DNA of 64,000 nucleotides from Salinilacustrithrix sp034522155 (GTDB lineage: Bacteria > Actinomycetota > Acidimicrobiia > Acidimicrobiales > Salinilacustritrichaceae). The stretch covers positions 372,001 to 436,000 of the forward strand of contig JAXHLP010000006.1 of assembly GCA_034522155.1 (NCBI GenBank), in the 5' to 3' direction. The notes beneath the pieces were generated by a model. That model was not told the origin of the DNA. It saw only the letters and a program-made list of their open reading frames with translations, and did no database searches. A program made the translations under genes and the position numbers. Positions 29,236 through 39,852 of this stretch are shown here, piece by piece. Every line of letters begins with the position of its first letter. Position 1 is the stretch's first letter.

Positions 29236-31564
29236 CTACGTCGTCGAGAACGAGGTCGTCGTCGCAGTGGCGTCGTCGAGCTCGTGGCGCGGGAGAAGCG
29301 CATGGAACGGACCCGGGACATCGGTCCAGCGGTCGAGTTGGTCGAGGTGGTGGGGTGACCGCGGGTTGCCGGAGACGCCGTGGGGCACGATCCACACCGA
29401 CCGGTCCCGAGTCCGCCCACGTCGAACACGTAGCGGGCGACCTGGCCGCGTTCGACGCCCGGGTCGACGGCGGCGCGGTGCCGACGTGGCCCACACGCGC
29501 ATCGCTCGTCGCCGCCCAGCTCCACGGCCGGCGGCACGGTGAGCACCACTGCGAGGTCCGGCCGCCACCCGGCCAGCGGATGGACGAACAGCGCGGCGCG
29601 CGACATGGCGGCTCCACCCGGCCACCGCCCGGGTCTCGGCGCCCTGGTCTCCAGCTCCAGCGAGCGCACGGCGAGCGCGGAGCGGGTGGAGCGTGACTGG
29701 TCGGCATGAGGTCGGGATCGTCGATCCAGGTGGCGAGGGCGGGGCGTTCGACGAAGCGTGAGCCGCTGGCGGAGGCCTCGCCCTGGCCACGCCGGGGAGC
29801 CTGGTCGTCCACCAGGCCGATGTCATGGAGACGACCCGCACCAGTTCGGCCCGGAGGTGGCCCTGTAGACGGCGGCGGCCGCGGAGTCGGCGTCGATCCG
29901 GTGGTCCCAGCCCGGGCAGCACGCCGCGGGCGCGGTCTTCGGTGGGGTGCAGGTCGTCGAGGGCCAGGATCCGCCGCGCGAAGGCACCGGCGACGGCGGA
30001 GTGGGTGTCGCCCAGGAGGGCGGTCACCGAGTCGACATCCCACTCGTCCGATCCGCCGAGACGGGGCGGCGCGCGTCGCTGCTGTGCCGGGCTGGGCCCA
30101 GTCGTGCCGATGCAGGGGCCGTCGGCGCTGATCCGGTTGTTGGCGGTCACGAGGGTAGCCCGGAGCAGGGTCGCGCCAGCGCAGGAGGTCGGCATCGTCG
30201 ACGAAGCCGACCCACCGCCGTTCGGGTTCGTCGCCGGCAACCGCCGTTCCGTCCGTTCTCCTCGCCGTGACGGCCACCCGGCCCCGCATCCGGTAGGCGA
30301 CGGAGCCTGGCGGTGTCGGCCACCGAGGATGTTGTTCACCGGCACGACCCACGGTACGGAAGGCGATGTCGAGGCTGTCCACCGATCGGGCCTGCATCAT
30401 CGGCAGCAGCGCATCGGCCGTCGTGTCGGGGCCGTCGAGCGCGGTCCAGCGCAGGGCGATGCCGACGTGGTCGTCCTCCGGCCGGCACCGGTCCGTTTCC
30501 GGTCTGGAGGCAGCGGACGGCCACCGGGTCGCCACCGGCCACGTCGATCGTCTGCGTCGCGAGCGTCAGCTGTTCTCCAGCCCGTCGTGGTCGCGCGGAC
30601 CTCGAGGCCTTGGTCCGTGCCGGCGCCCGTGGCGCGGAAGCGCTCCACGTAGAGGTCCTGGTCGTCGGCGATCGTGCGGCCGTGATGCACCAGGACACGT
30701 TGTCGTTGTGCCCGAAGCGGGAACCCCGGCACCCCGGGGAAGGAAGAGACCGATGGCGTCGAGGGGATCGCTGTCGGCGTCGGTGCAGGTCAGGTGGTTC
30801 CGCCAGTAGACGTTGGGCAGCCCGATGGCCCGGTGCGGGTCGCCGGCCACGATGGGGCGGCCGGTGGCCGTCCGGGTGCCGGCGATCGCCAGGTTGCTGG
30901 ACCCGAGCTCGTCGTCGGGGCCGATCCCGTCGAGCGCTCCGGCGGCACGCCGCCGATCGTGGTCGACAGCCGTCGCGAACGCGGACTGCCCCCAGCGCGT
31001 CGGGATCGACGGTCAGTTCGGCGACTCGGTGGGCCAGAGCCGGGCCGCGGCGGGTGGCGCCGAGGCGCCGGACGAGCCCCGACCGCCACAGCTTCGTCCC
31101 GTAGGTCCCCACGGCGAAGTGCCGGACTTCGTGACCGCACCAACGTAGCGGATGGCCAGGGCTCCCACGGGTCGGCGGTCGCGGCCGAGGAGACCGAACT
31201 CCGGGTGGGCAGCTCCGGACCGTCGGCGAGGTACCGGTTGACGCCGGCGGCATAGGCCTCGAGGACGGCGCGGTGGCGGTGGTCTCGAGCGCGTCGAGGT
31301 CCCGCTGGCCGCGGCTTCGGCCAGTTGCGCCAGCCGGCGTGCGCAGGGCGTCGGCGGCCACGCCGGAGCTCGCCGACGACCGACTGCCAGCCGGCCGAGT
31401 GCCTTCCAGCGGTCGAGGCACATCTGCCACAGCCGGTCCTCCGCGGCGGCGTGGCCCTGTCCGGCGATGGCACCGAGCACGTCGGAGGCCCGCACGTGGG
31501 CGATGCCGGCCGACGCCGCGCACGATCTCGGGAGCTGGCGACGCATGCGACGATCCTGCCCCAT
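29236..31564 (-). pseudogene. Penicillin acylase family (peptidase S45) amidase, frame-disrupted
   Basis: On the minus strand, pieces in several frames follow S45 order. An N-terminal AGIAHVRASDVLGAIAGQGH and AAEDRLWQMCLDRWKALGRL (alpha chain start) come first, then LEAYAAGVNRYLADGPELP. Then GSSNLAIAGTRTATGRPI occurs, where the first Ser would become the catalytic N-terminal residue after self-cleavage. It continues into VAGDPHRAIGLPNVYW, and the C-terminal region has WIVPHGVSGNPRSPHHLDQL. These Ntn-hydrolases cleave amides such as acyl-homoserine lactones or penicillins. The ATG at 31564 is chosen; 31546 is an alternative. Corrected length is about 775 residues, normal. No signal peptide is obvious. 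It separates sufB from sufD on the opposite strand. Confidence 0.7.
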
Positions 31565-31612
31565 GGCCCGTCGCGCGCGGCGTGCAGGACGCCCTGACAG
31601 AGGTGGTGCCCG

Positions 31613-32013
31613 ATGCCGATGCGGGATGGAGCTGCAAGCTCGAATCCCAGGACGCAACCGAACGGCGAGCACCGTCCGCAAGTGCGACCCTGGACCTCGC
31701 GGCCCAGGCACGCGTGGCGGTGCCCTGAGACAACGCCCGCAGTACGCCCGCCGCCTGCGTCGACGCGGACAACCTGGACACGCACGGGACGCCCCGGCGA
31801 CGGAGGCTCGGTGGAGCCGCGAGCCTGGCGGGTCGCCAGGCGTCGATCGCACGCTGCTCCGCGATGCCGCCGAGGACATCGTGAGCTCGGCCGGGCCGGG
31901 GATGCTCGCCGAGGTGGAGGCTGAACGTGCACGGCAGGCCACGCCCCGTTGGAAGCGCATGTTCCGCCGGGACGGGTCGTGCGTAGAAGCGCAGGAAGAA
32001 GCGGGACGACTAG
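31613..32013 (+). other. Gene-poor stretch with a possible frame-disrupted small gene
   Basis: Between the acylase start and sufD (31565-32149, 585 bases) no gene is clearly recognisable. One plus-strand possibility ends KRRKKRDD with a TAG at 32011-32013, preceded in a neighbouring frame by VDRTLLRDAAEDIVSSAGPG and RQATPRWKRMFRRDGS. This reads like the hydrophilic C-terminus of a small basic protein broken by indels, and a terminator-like hairpin follows it. The start and the N-terminal sequence cannot be determined here. Confidence 0.3.
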
Positions 32014-32082
32014 GACCCCCTCGGTGCGCCGCCGGGCGACACGACGCCGGGCCGGCATCCCCCTCGGCAAGGCTGACCAGTC

Positions 32083-32101
32083 GGAGGCCAGATCGGCCTC
32101 C
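32083..32101 (+). terminator. Terminator-like hairpin upstream of sufD
   Basis: GGAGGCC (32083-32089) and GGCCTCC (32095-32101) pair around the loop AGATC and are followed by GTTT. It lies 70 bases after the possible small gene and 48 bases before the sufD ATG, so it may end the upstream transcript or attenuate sufD. Confidence 0.5.
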
Positions 32102-32149
32102 GTTTCGCGAGCAGGCCGTCACGCCGACGAGAGGGACGCTGCCCACACG

Positions 32150-33488
32150 ATGACCACCGCCGTATCCACTGCATTCTCCCCGACGCCGCGGGCGTGTCAC
32201 GGGACCCGATTGGCTGGTCACCCGTCGCCGCGCCGCTGCCGATCGCTTCGCCACGCTCGAGCTGCCGACCCCCGAGGAAGAGGCTCTGGCGGTACAGCCG
32301 GATCGCCGACCTCGAGCTGTCGCAGTACGTGCCGATCGAGCCGGGCCGGCCGACTTCGACGACGACGAGCTCGTCCAGCTGGCCGGCGACGCCGATCTGG
32401 TCGTGGTCACCACGGACGGGCGGCTCGCCAGGGCCTGGTCGGCTGACGGGTCCCGACGCTGCGGTCGGCGTCCCCGACGAGGAGGCGTCCTCCGCCTTCG
32501 GCACCGCCCTCGGAGAGACGACCGACGCCCTCACCGCCCTCCACGACGCCTTCTGCGAGCCCGATCGAGATCGACGTCCCGGCCGGCACGCGCCGGCGGC
32601 ACCGATCGTCGGTGATCCACCGAGTTCCGCCGCGAGCGTGCGGCCAGCTTCCCCCGCCTGGTGGTCCGGGCCGGCCAGGACGCGCAGGTGTCGGTCGATC
32701 GAGGTGTTCACCGAGCCCGGACGGGCATGCGGCACGCCTCGGTTTCCCCGTGACCGAGTTGGTCGTCGATCGCGACGCTGCCGGCTGCGCACGCCTCGGT
32801 GCAGCTCCTCGGCGATCACGTCCTGGCAGATCGGCCGGCTCGCCTCCACCGTCGGACCAGAACGCCACGCATCCGCTGTCGGGCACCGCGGCCTTCGGCG
32901 GCGACTACAGCCCGGCTGCGCACCGACACCAGCCGTCGACGGACGGGGTGCGCACGGCGATCTCGTACGCCGGCTACTTCGGGTACCGGCAGCCAGCTGC
33001 TCGACTTCCGGACGTTCCAGGACCACGTGGCGCCCGACACCACGTCCAACCTGCTCTTCAAGGGTGCACTCGGCGAGCACGGGGCGTCGGTCTACACGGG
33101 GCTGATCAAGATCCGCCCGGACGCCCGTGGCGTGCGAGGCGTACCAGACCAACCGCAACCTCAAGCTCTCCGACGACGCCTGGGCCGAGTCGGTGCCCAA
33201 CCTCGAGATCGAGAACAACGAGGTCCAGTGCTCCCACGCCTCGACGGTGGGCCCGGTCGATCCCGAGCAGCTCTTCTACCTCGAGAGCCGGGGTGTGCCC
33301 ACGGACCGGGCCGAGCGGCTCATCGTCAAGGGCATCTTCGACGAGATCCTCACCCGGCTCCCGCTCGCCGGGTACGAGTCACTGGCCCGGAGCAACCTCG
33401 ACCGAGACCTCGAACGGAGCCTCCCGTGCGAGCGCTGCAGCGCTCGTACGTCGGCTGGCCTCGAGATGGTCGACGCCTATGGGCATGA
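32150..33488 (+). pseudogene. sufD: SufD, Fe-S cluster assembly subunit, frame-disrupted
   Basis: The ATG at 32150 begins MTTAVSTAFSPTP. SufD features appear in changing frames: WLVTRRRAAADRFATLELPT, VWRYSRIADLELS-like, LGDHVLADRPARLH-like, SQLLDFRTFQDHVAPDTTSN and LLFKGALGEHGASVYTGLIK. From 33127 a clean stretch follows: YQTNRNLKLSDDAWAESVPN, EIENNEVQCSHASTVGPVDP and FYLESRGVPTDRAERLIVKG, the SufB/SufD C-terminal core. A last frame change near 33425 leads to the stop at 33486-33488, overlapping the Rieske-ferredoxin ATG (ATGA). This is the right-hand edge of the indel-rich block. SufD pairs with SufB in the SufBC2D complex. Confidence 0.8.
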
Positions 33489-33808
33489 GCACCCGCGTCT
33501 GTTCGATCGACGACGTCGAGCCCGACTCTTCGATCCGGATCGACATCGACGGCCACCGCCTCGCCGTCGTCCGGTGTGGCGACGACGTCTACGTGATCGG
33601 CGACCGGTGCACCCACGCCGACATCTCGCTCGCCGAAGGTGAGGTCGATCCCGACGAGTGCACGATCGAGTGCTGGAAGCACGGCAGCGAGTTCCGGTTG
33701 TCCGATGGGCAACCCGAGACCCTGCCGGCCACCCAACCGACCCCGACCTACGCGGTGCAGGTCGACGGCGACGGCAACGTGATGGTGGAGCTGGACGATG
33801 AGCGCTGA
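33485..33808 (+). CDS. Rieske-type [2Fe-2S] ferredoxin of the SUF operon
   Basis: A 107-residue protein with the Rieske ligands CTH (in GDRCTHADISLAEGEV) and CWKH (in CTIECWKHGSEFRL), the non-heme-oxygenase ferredoxin type. It sits between sufD and sufC, overlapping the first by four bases and the second by eleven. This is the usual place of such a ferredoxin in actinobacterial and related SUF operons, where it may supply electrons to cluster assembly. From here onward reading frames are intact. Confidence 0.9.
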   Translation: MSTRVCSIDDVEPDSSIRIDIDGHRLAVVRCGDDVYVIGDRCTHADISLAEGEVDPDECTIECWKHGSEFRLSDGQPETLPATQPTPTYAVQVDGDGNVMVELDDER

Positions 33809-34568
33809 GCCCACGAGCGAGCTGAAGATCGAGGGTCTGGCGGCCACGGTCGCCGACAAGCAGATCCTCGACGGCGTCGATCTCACGGTGCGCAGCGGCG
33901 AGGTCCATGCGGTGATGGGGCCCAACGGCGCCGGCAAGTCGACCTTGTCAGGTGTGCTCGCCGGCCACCCGTCGTTCACGGTCACGGGCGGTTCGGCCAC
34001 CCTCGACGGCCAGGACCTGTTGGCCATGCCCGCGTGGGAGCGGGCCCGCGCCGGGCTGTTCCTCGCCATGCAGTACCCCACCGAGGTGCCGGGCGTGCAC
34101 CTCGACGAGATGCTCGAGGAGGCCGCTGTCGCCGCCGGACGTGACGTCGATGCGGTGAAGCGGTTGCTGTCCGAGGAAGCGGCTGCCATCGGCTTCGACG
34201 ACCGGTTCCTCGCCCGTCCGCTCAACGTGGATCTCTCCGGGGGCGAGAAGAAGCGCAACGAGACGGTGCAGCTCGCCACGCTGCAGCCCAAGATCGCCAT
34301 CCTCGACGAGATCGACTCCGGCCTCGACATCGACGCGTTGCGTGAGGTGTCCCGACGGATCGAAGCCCTCACCGAGCACGGCCTCGGTGTCCTGGCCATC
34401 ACCCACTACCGGCGACTGCTGACCGAGCTGCGCCCCGACCGCGTGCACGTGCTCGTGGGCGGGCGCATCGCCCAGAGCGGCGGGGCTGAGCTGGCCGACG
34501 AGCTCGAAGAGGGAGGCTACGCCGCCTTCGCTCACGACGAGGACGACGAAGGCCGAGATCCGCACTAG
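33798..34568 (+). CDS. sufC: SufC, Fe-S assembly ATPase (copy 1)
   Basis: The 256-residue ABC ATPase carries Walker A GPNGAGKST (about residue 42), signature LSGGEKKRNE, the SufC-specific LDEIDSGLDIDAL and a THYRRLL switch. It drives SufBC2D conformational change during cluster assembly. The ATG at 33798 lies eleven bases inside the ferredoxin gene. A second complete sufC occurs at 39.0-39.8 kb with sufS and sufU, so the chromosome has two. The acidic C-terminal tail (HDEDDEGRDPH) is longer than in copy 2. Confidence 0.93.
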   Translation: MSAEPTSELKIEGLAATVADKQILDGVDLTVRSGEVHAVMGPNGAGKSTLSGVLAGHPSFTVTGGSATLDGQDLLAMPAWERARAGLFLAMQYPTEVPGVHLDEMLEEAAVAAGRDVDAVKRLLSEEAAAIGFDDRFLARPLNVDLSGGEKKRNETVQLATLQPKIAILDEIDSGLDIDALREVSRRIEALTEHGLGVLAITHYRRLLTELRPDRVHVLVGGRIAQSGGAELADELEEGGYAAFAHDEDDEGRDPH

Positions 34569-34693
34569 GCGGAATCCCCCGCGGGGATGTCCGTGTTCGT
34601 TGATTCTTCGTCGTACAGTGGGCCGTTGGCCGTCGGGACCTGGGCGGGCCAGAACGAAGGAGATGGCGCCCGGATCGGCGCAGCGGAGCGGTA

Positions 34694-36862
34694 GTGGACG
34701 ACGTGGACACTGACGAGTCGGTGGACGAGCCGGCGATCGCGCAGGCGATCGACGACGGCATCGTTCGCGCTGTCTTCCAGCCCGTCGTCGATCTCGCCAC
34801 CGAGACGGCCATCGGCTGGGAGGGTTTCGCCCGCGTGGGCGACTCCACGGCCGGGTTCGACCGCTGGATGGAGACGGCCCAGGCCGAGCAGCTCGGTACC
34901 GAGTTCGAGTACTCGATCCTGCGCGCCATCGCCGACCACGGCGAGCCACCCGACGACGGCATCCTGTTCGTCAACGTCACCACCAACCTCCTGGCCGACC
35001 CGGACTTCCTCGACGAGTGCGAGCGGCTCGCTCCACGGTTGGTCGTCGACGTCCGCGGCTCCGAGGTCGAAGCCCTCAGCGGCCTCGACCATCGCCTCGA
35101 CGAGCTTGCCGCCGCCGGCGTCCACCTGTCGATCGACGACACGACCGCCGCCGGCCTGGCGATGATCGCCCGGATCCACCCGACGTTCGTGAAGATCGAC
35201 CGGACGGTGATCAATGAAGTCGTGAACGACCCCACCGCCCGCTCGGTTGTCGCCGCCTTTCTCGCCTTCGCCGAGTCCGAGGAGATCCACGTGGTGGCCG
35301 AGGGTGTGGAGCGGCTCGACCAGCTCGAGATGCTCCGCGACCTGGGCATGCCCTTCGCCCAAGGGTTTCTCTTCGGCATGCCGGCCGAATCCTGGAGCCG
35401 GCCCCGACGGCGCCGGCTCCGACCGCCGGCGCTGTTCGAGAGCTCCCGTGAGCTGAGCGAGCGGTTCCGATCGGCCACCGACCTCTACGCGGTCGCCGAG
35501 ACCGCGTGCTCGGAACTCGGGGCGCATGGCCTGCTGCCCTCGGTCTACGTGGAGCGCGACGGGCTCCTGCGCTGTGTCGCCCAGCTCGGCTACTGGCAGG
35601 TCTTCGACGGCGTTCCGGTGCGCGACGGGGTGATGGCCGATGCCTTCCGCAGTGGCCGCCCCAAACTGGTGGCGCCCGAGGAAGCCGACACCTACATCGC
35701 CGCCGCGCCTGGAATCGAAGTCGAGATGGCGGTGCCGCTCCGCGTCGGTCGGCGTGTCGTCGGGGTGTTGAACGTCGAGTCCAGGTCGCCGTTCCCGTCG
35801 GGGGTCGTCGAGGAGATCGAGCTGCTCGCCCTCGCGATGGAGGAGCGGCTCGAGACGGTGGGCGCCGAGATCGAGCAGTCGGCGCTCCATCGCCTGGCCC
35901 GGGCCAATGTCGAGCTGTCGACGCTCGTCGACGTGGCCCAGATCGAGAACTCCTGCACCCGGCTGGCGTGTGAGATCTCAGGTCTTTCCTCGGCGATGCT
36001 CGCCGTGGCCGACGAGAGCGGCGGATTCGACGTCCGCGCCCTCCAGGGTCCGCTCGCCCCCGAGCTCCGCTCGTTCCCCGAGCCGATCCTCGCCCAGCTC
36101 GCCGGCAGCCTGGAGAAGGTGTCGAGCTGCCTCTCGAGCGGCGACGACCAAGGGATCTCCAACCCGGAGCTCCTCGAGATGCGTGATGCCGGTGCATCGT
36201 CGATCGCCGCGTTCCCGGTCCGTCCCGGTGAGCTGTCCCCGGGACTGCTGCTGGTGGCCGATCACTCGCCGGTCGCGCTCGACCTCGAGGAGCGCGAGGC
36301 CATGGAGATGTTGGCTCGCGAGGTGGGGCGCGCCCTCGACACGGCGGTGGTGATGGCCGACCTCCGCGAGCGCGCCACCCGCGACACACTGACCGGGCTC
36401 GGCAACGTCGCTGCCTTCCAGGAGGCGCTGTCGGCCATCGGCGGTCGACGGCGTGGCCGATGGGCGGTGGCCATGGCCGACATCGACGGCTTCAAGCCGG
36501 TGAACGACACGTACGGGCACCTGGCCGGCGACCAGATCCTGCGCGACCTCGCGGCTGCCATGAACACGGTGCTGCGCGCTGAGGACCGCATGTACCGCAT
36601 CGGCGGCGACGAGTTCGCCGCCATCCTCCACGATGTCGACGAAGAGGGCGCGGCCGAGATCGGACGACGGGTGTGCGAGGTGGCGGCAGAGGTGATGGGT
36701 TCACACGACGCCAGCCTGTCGGTCGGCATCGCCGTGCCGGAGCCTCATGAGGCCACCACGGACTTCCTCGACCGGGCTGACAGGATGCTCTACCGGATCA
36801 AGGCCGAGGCCCCCGGGACGGCTCGGGTCGCAGGCCCGCCGAACGGGGACGACCAGACCTGA
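34694..36862 (+). CDS. EAL-GAF-GGDEF cyclic-di-GMP signalling protein with degenerate EAL
   Basis: The 722-residue cytoplasmic protein has three parts. Residues 12-245 form an EAL domain whose signature reads EGF (43-45) and whose usual metal-site segments are altered (VDVRGSE instead of a TE motif), although VAEGVE remains. Residues 255-540 hold two GAF-like sensor regions (SVYVERDGLLRCVAQLGYWQ; LSSAMLAVADESGGF). Residues 555-715 form a GGDEF domain with an intact GGDEF at 637-641. It is therefore probably a diguanylate cyclase with an EAL domain used for binding or regulation. The GTG start at 34694 follows a purine-rich site. No membrane segment is present. It is a single-gene unit after sufC. 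Confidence 0.88.
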   Translation: MDDVDTDESVDEPAIAQAIDDGIVRAVFQPVVDLATETAIGWEGFARVGDSTAGFDRWMETAQAEQLGTEFEYSILRAIADHGEPPDDGILFVNVTTNLLADPDFLDECERLAPRLVVDVRGSEVEALSGLDHRLDELAAAGVHLSIDDTTAAGLAMIARIHPTFVKIDRTVINEVVNDPTARSVVAAFLAFAESEEIHVVAEGVERLDQLEMLRDLGMPFAQGFLFGMPAESWSRPRRRRLRPPALFESSRELSERFRSATDLYAVAETACSELGAHGLLPSVYVERDGLLRCVAQLGYWQVFDGVPVRDGVMADAFRSGRPKLVAPEEADTYIAAAPGIEVEMAVPLRVGRRVVGVLNVESRSPFPSGVVEEIELLALAMEERLETVGAEIEQSALHRLARANVELSTLVDVAQIENSCTRLACEISGLSSAMLAVADESGGFDVRALQGPLAPELRSFPEPILAQLAGSLEKVSSCLSSGDDQGISNPELLEMRDAGASSIAAFPVRPGELSPGLLLVADHSPVALDLEEREAMEMLAREVGRALDTAVVMADLRERATRDTLTGLGNVAAFQEALSAIGGRRRGRWAVAMADIDGFKPVNDTYGHLAGDQILRDLAAAMNTVLRAEDRMYRIGGDEFAAILHDVDEEGAAEIGRRVCEVAAEVMGSHDASLSVGIAVPEPHEATTDFLDRADRMLYRIKAEAPGTARVAGPPNGDDQT

Positions 36863-36890
36863 CCCATGGGTCGTGTGGCACCCTCGCCCC

Positions 36891-37175
36891 ATGGCAGATC
36901 CACTCACGAGCACCGAACTCGACGACGCGCTCGCGTCCCTCGCCGGTTGGGAGGTGGTCGACGGTTCGCTCCATCGCGAGCTGAAGTTCGCAGACTTCCC
37001 CGAGGCGATGGCGTTCATGACCCGGATCGCCTTCACAGCCGAGAAGATGGGCCATCATCCGAACTGGTCGAACGTGTACAACACCGTGGTCGTCGACTTG
37101 TCGACCCACGACGCCGGCGCCATCACCGCGCTCGATGTCGATCTGGCGAAGAAGATCGACGAGGTGGCTGGCTGA
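36891..37175 (+). CDS. 4a-hydroxytetrahydrobiopterin dehydratase (PCD/DCoH)
   Basis: A 94-residue protein that dehydrates pterin-4a-carbinolamine or acts as a related small pterin enzyme. The family motif HHPNWSNVYNTVVVDLSTHD is complete, including the catalytic His-His-Pro, and the end DLAKKIDEVAG is typical. It may serve molybdopterin or folate chemistry as well as aromatic hydroxylase recycling; context does not decide. It ends two bases before the end of the convergent sufU gene. Confidence 0.92.
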   Translation: MADPLTSTELDDALASLAGWEVVDGSLHRELKFADFPEAMAFMTRIAFTAEKMGHHPNWSNVYNTVVVDLSTHDAGAITALDVDLAKKIDEVAG

Positions 37176-37177
37176 AT

Positions 37178-37708
37178 CTAGGCGTCGCTCGTTGCGTCCT
37201 CGATGCCCTGGGCGAGCGTGTTCCACGACAGCGTGGCGCACTTGATGCGCACGGGGAACTTCACGACGCCGCGCAGCGCCTCGAGGTCGCCGAGGGAGAT
37301 GTCCGGCGCGTCGTCGACCTCCTCGTCGTGGAGCCCGGTGTCGCCCGACTGCTCGAGGCCCTCACCCTCCTCGAGGTCGTGGCTGTGGATGGACATCATC
37401 GCCTTGAACGCCTTGGTGAGGTCCTCGACCTCGTCGAGCGTCTTGCCCTTCACCGCCGCTGACATCATCGAGGCCGACGACTGACTGATCGAACAACCCT
37501 GCCCGGCGATCCTGATGTCGTTGATCGTGGCCGGGTCGCTGTCGGTGTCGACGTCGACGTAGATGACGATCTCGTCGCCGCACAGCGGATTGAATCCCTC
37601 GGCCCTGGTGGCCGGCGGGCTCTCGAGCTCGCCCCGGTTCCGGGGCGAGCGGTAGTGGTCCAGGATGATCTCTCGGTAGAGGTCCTCGAGTCCGGGCACG
37701 TCGCTCAC
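37178..37708 (-). CDS. sufU: SufU, zinc-dependent sulfurtransferase/scaffold of the SUF pathway
   Basis: The 176-residue IscU-like protein has Cys43 and Asp45 in PLCGDEI, Cys72 in GQGCSISQS and Cys157 in IKCATLSW, the zinc and sulfur-acceptor ligands of SufU. Its insertion between the second and third cysteines marks SufU rather than IscU. The DHYRSPRNRGEL start is classical. An extra acidic stretch (SHDLEEGEGLEQSGDTGLHD) makes it about 20 residues longer than usual. It takes persulfide sulfur from SufS, whose gene lies 59 bases upstream in the same operon. Confidence 0.92.
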   Translation of the reverse strand: MSDVPGLEDLYREIILDHYRSPRNRGELESPPATRAEGFNPLCGDEIVIYVDVDTDSDPATINDIRIAGQGCSISQSSASMMSAAVKGKTLDEVEDLTKAFKAMMSIHSHDLEEGEGLEQSGDTGLHDEEVDDAPDISLGDLEALRGVVKFPVRIKCATLSWNTLAQGIEDATSDA

Positions 37709-37767
37709 TTCGTTCGCTAACCGAGCTCCGGTAGGGCCGGAACATCGTGGGTCTTACAGGGATCGAT

Positions 37768-39008
37768 TCAGAAGGTGAAGAAGTCGCCGGCGGCGTCGAT
37801 GGCGTCGGCGAGCGCGTCGACGTCGTCGGTGTCGTTGTACACGTACAGCGAGGCGCGCGCGGTGGCATTGACCCCGAGCACCCGCATCAGCGGCTTGGCG
37901 CAGTGATGGCCGGCGCGGACGCAGACCCCGTGCTGGTCGAAGACCTGGGTCAGGTCGTGGGGGTGGATGTCGCGGTAGGTGAACGAGAAGACGCCACCGC
38001 GGACTGCGGGTTCGGACGGGCCGTGGATGACGAGGTCGTCGCCGAACCGGGCGGTGAGCGACCGCAGCGTGTACGCGGTGAGCTCGACCTCGTGCTGGCG
38101 CACCGAGTCCATGCCGAGGGCGGTGAGGTAGTCGCAGGCCGCGCCCAGGCCCACGGCCTCGGCGATCGGCGGGGTGCCCGCCTCGAACTTCCAGGGGACC
38201 TCGGTGTGGGTGAAGCCCTCCTTGGTGACGTTGAGGATCATCTCGCCGCCACCCAGGAAGGGCGGCGTGGCCTCGAGCATCTCGTCGGTGCCGTAGAGCA
38301 CGCCGATGCCGGTGGGGCCGAGCAGCTTGTGTCCGGTGAACGCCACGAAGTCGGCGTTCCAGGCCTGGACGTCGGTGGGCAGGTGCGGCACGTGCTGGCT
38401 GGCATCGACGACGGCGATGGCGCCGGCGTCGTGGGCGGCCTGCACGAGCCGTTCGACCGGGGTCAGCGTGCCGAGCACGTTGGACATCGCGGAGAAGGCG
38501 AACACCCTGGCGCCATCGAGCAGCCGGTCGAGGTCGCGGAGATCGAGCTGGCCGTCTTCGGCGACCGGCACCCAGCGCAGCTCGATGCCGATGGCCTCGG
38601 CCAGCTGGTGCCACGGCACGATGTTGGCGTGGTGCTCGAGCTCGGTGAGCACGACCGGATCGCCGGCCTGAAGGTGGGCGCCGCCCCATGAGCGGGCCAC
38701 GAGGTTCAGGCCTTCGGTGGCGTTCTTGGCGAAGACCACGTTGTGGTTCTTCGGCGCGTTGATGAACCGTCGGACCTTGGCCCGACCGCCCTCCAACGCC
38801 TCCGTGGCCTCCACGGCGATCTGGTAGGTGCCGCGGTGGACGTTGGCGTTGGAGTTCTCGTAGTAGGCGTCCATGGCGTCGAGCACGGACTGGGGCTTCT
38901 GGCTGGTGTTGGCCGAGTCGAGGTAGACGAGACGCGTGTCGTGCACCTCTCGCCCGAGCAACGGGAAGTCCTTGCGGATCGTCGCGACGTCGAGGGTGGT
39001 GTCACCGC

Positions 39009-39012
<4 letters not shown>
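37768..39012 (-). CDS. sufS: SufS, PLP-dependent cysteine desulfurase
   Basis: The 414-residue group II cysteine desulfurase liberates sulfur from cysteine for cluster assembly. Key features are YLDSANTSQKPQSVLDAM, NVHRGTY, the PLP lysine in VAFTGHKLLGPTGIG and the catalytic cysteine in RAGHHCAKPLM. The GTG at 39012 overlaps the stop of sufC2 (GTGA), so the start is well set. The operon order is sufC2-sufS-sufU. The HHC context with SufU partnership fits the Gram-positive type. Confidence 0.93.
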
Positions 39013-39791
<779 letters not shown>

Positions 39792-39807
39792 GACGTCAGC
39801 CTATTGG

Positions 39808-39823
39808 CACTATCGCCGTAGTG
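39808..39823. promoter_or_regulatory. Inverted repeat upstream of sufC2, possible Fe-S regulator site
   Basis: CACTA (39808-39812) and TAGTG (39819-39823) form an inverted repeat with a six-base spacer, 16 bases upstream of the sufC2 ATG, in an unusually AT-rich stretch (CTATTGGCAC...GTGATAATG). SUF operons are commonly controlled by Rrf2- or ArsR-type Fe-S repressors binding near the promoter. The assignment here rests on position and symmetry only. Confidence 0.4.
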
Positions 39824-39852
39824 ATAATGCGCGTGCCCGGGATTTCTCCCGG

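Noticed and set aside
31565..32149. TetR-like regulator on the minus strand upstream of the acylase
   Set aside because: No helix-turn-helix pattern could be assembled in any frame or combination of frames.
17480..33430. Mass pseudogenisation of a genomic island
   Set aside because: Broken genes include sufB and mutY. Conservation between the indels is high and the indels are evenly spread across genes on both strands, which fits base-call error better.
34565..34640. Promoter TTGATT...TACAGT before the GGDEF gene
   Set aside because: The two boxes are only eight bases apart, too close for a sigma70 promoter.
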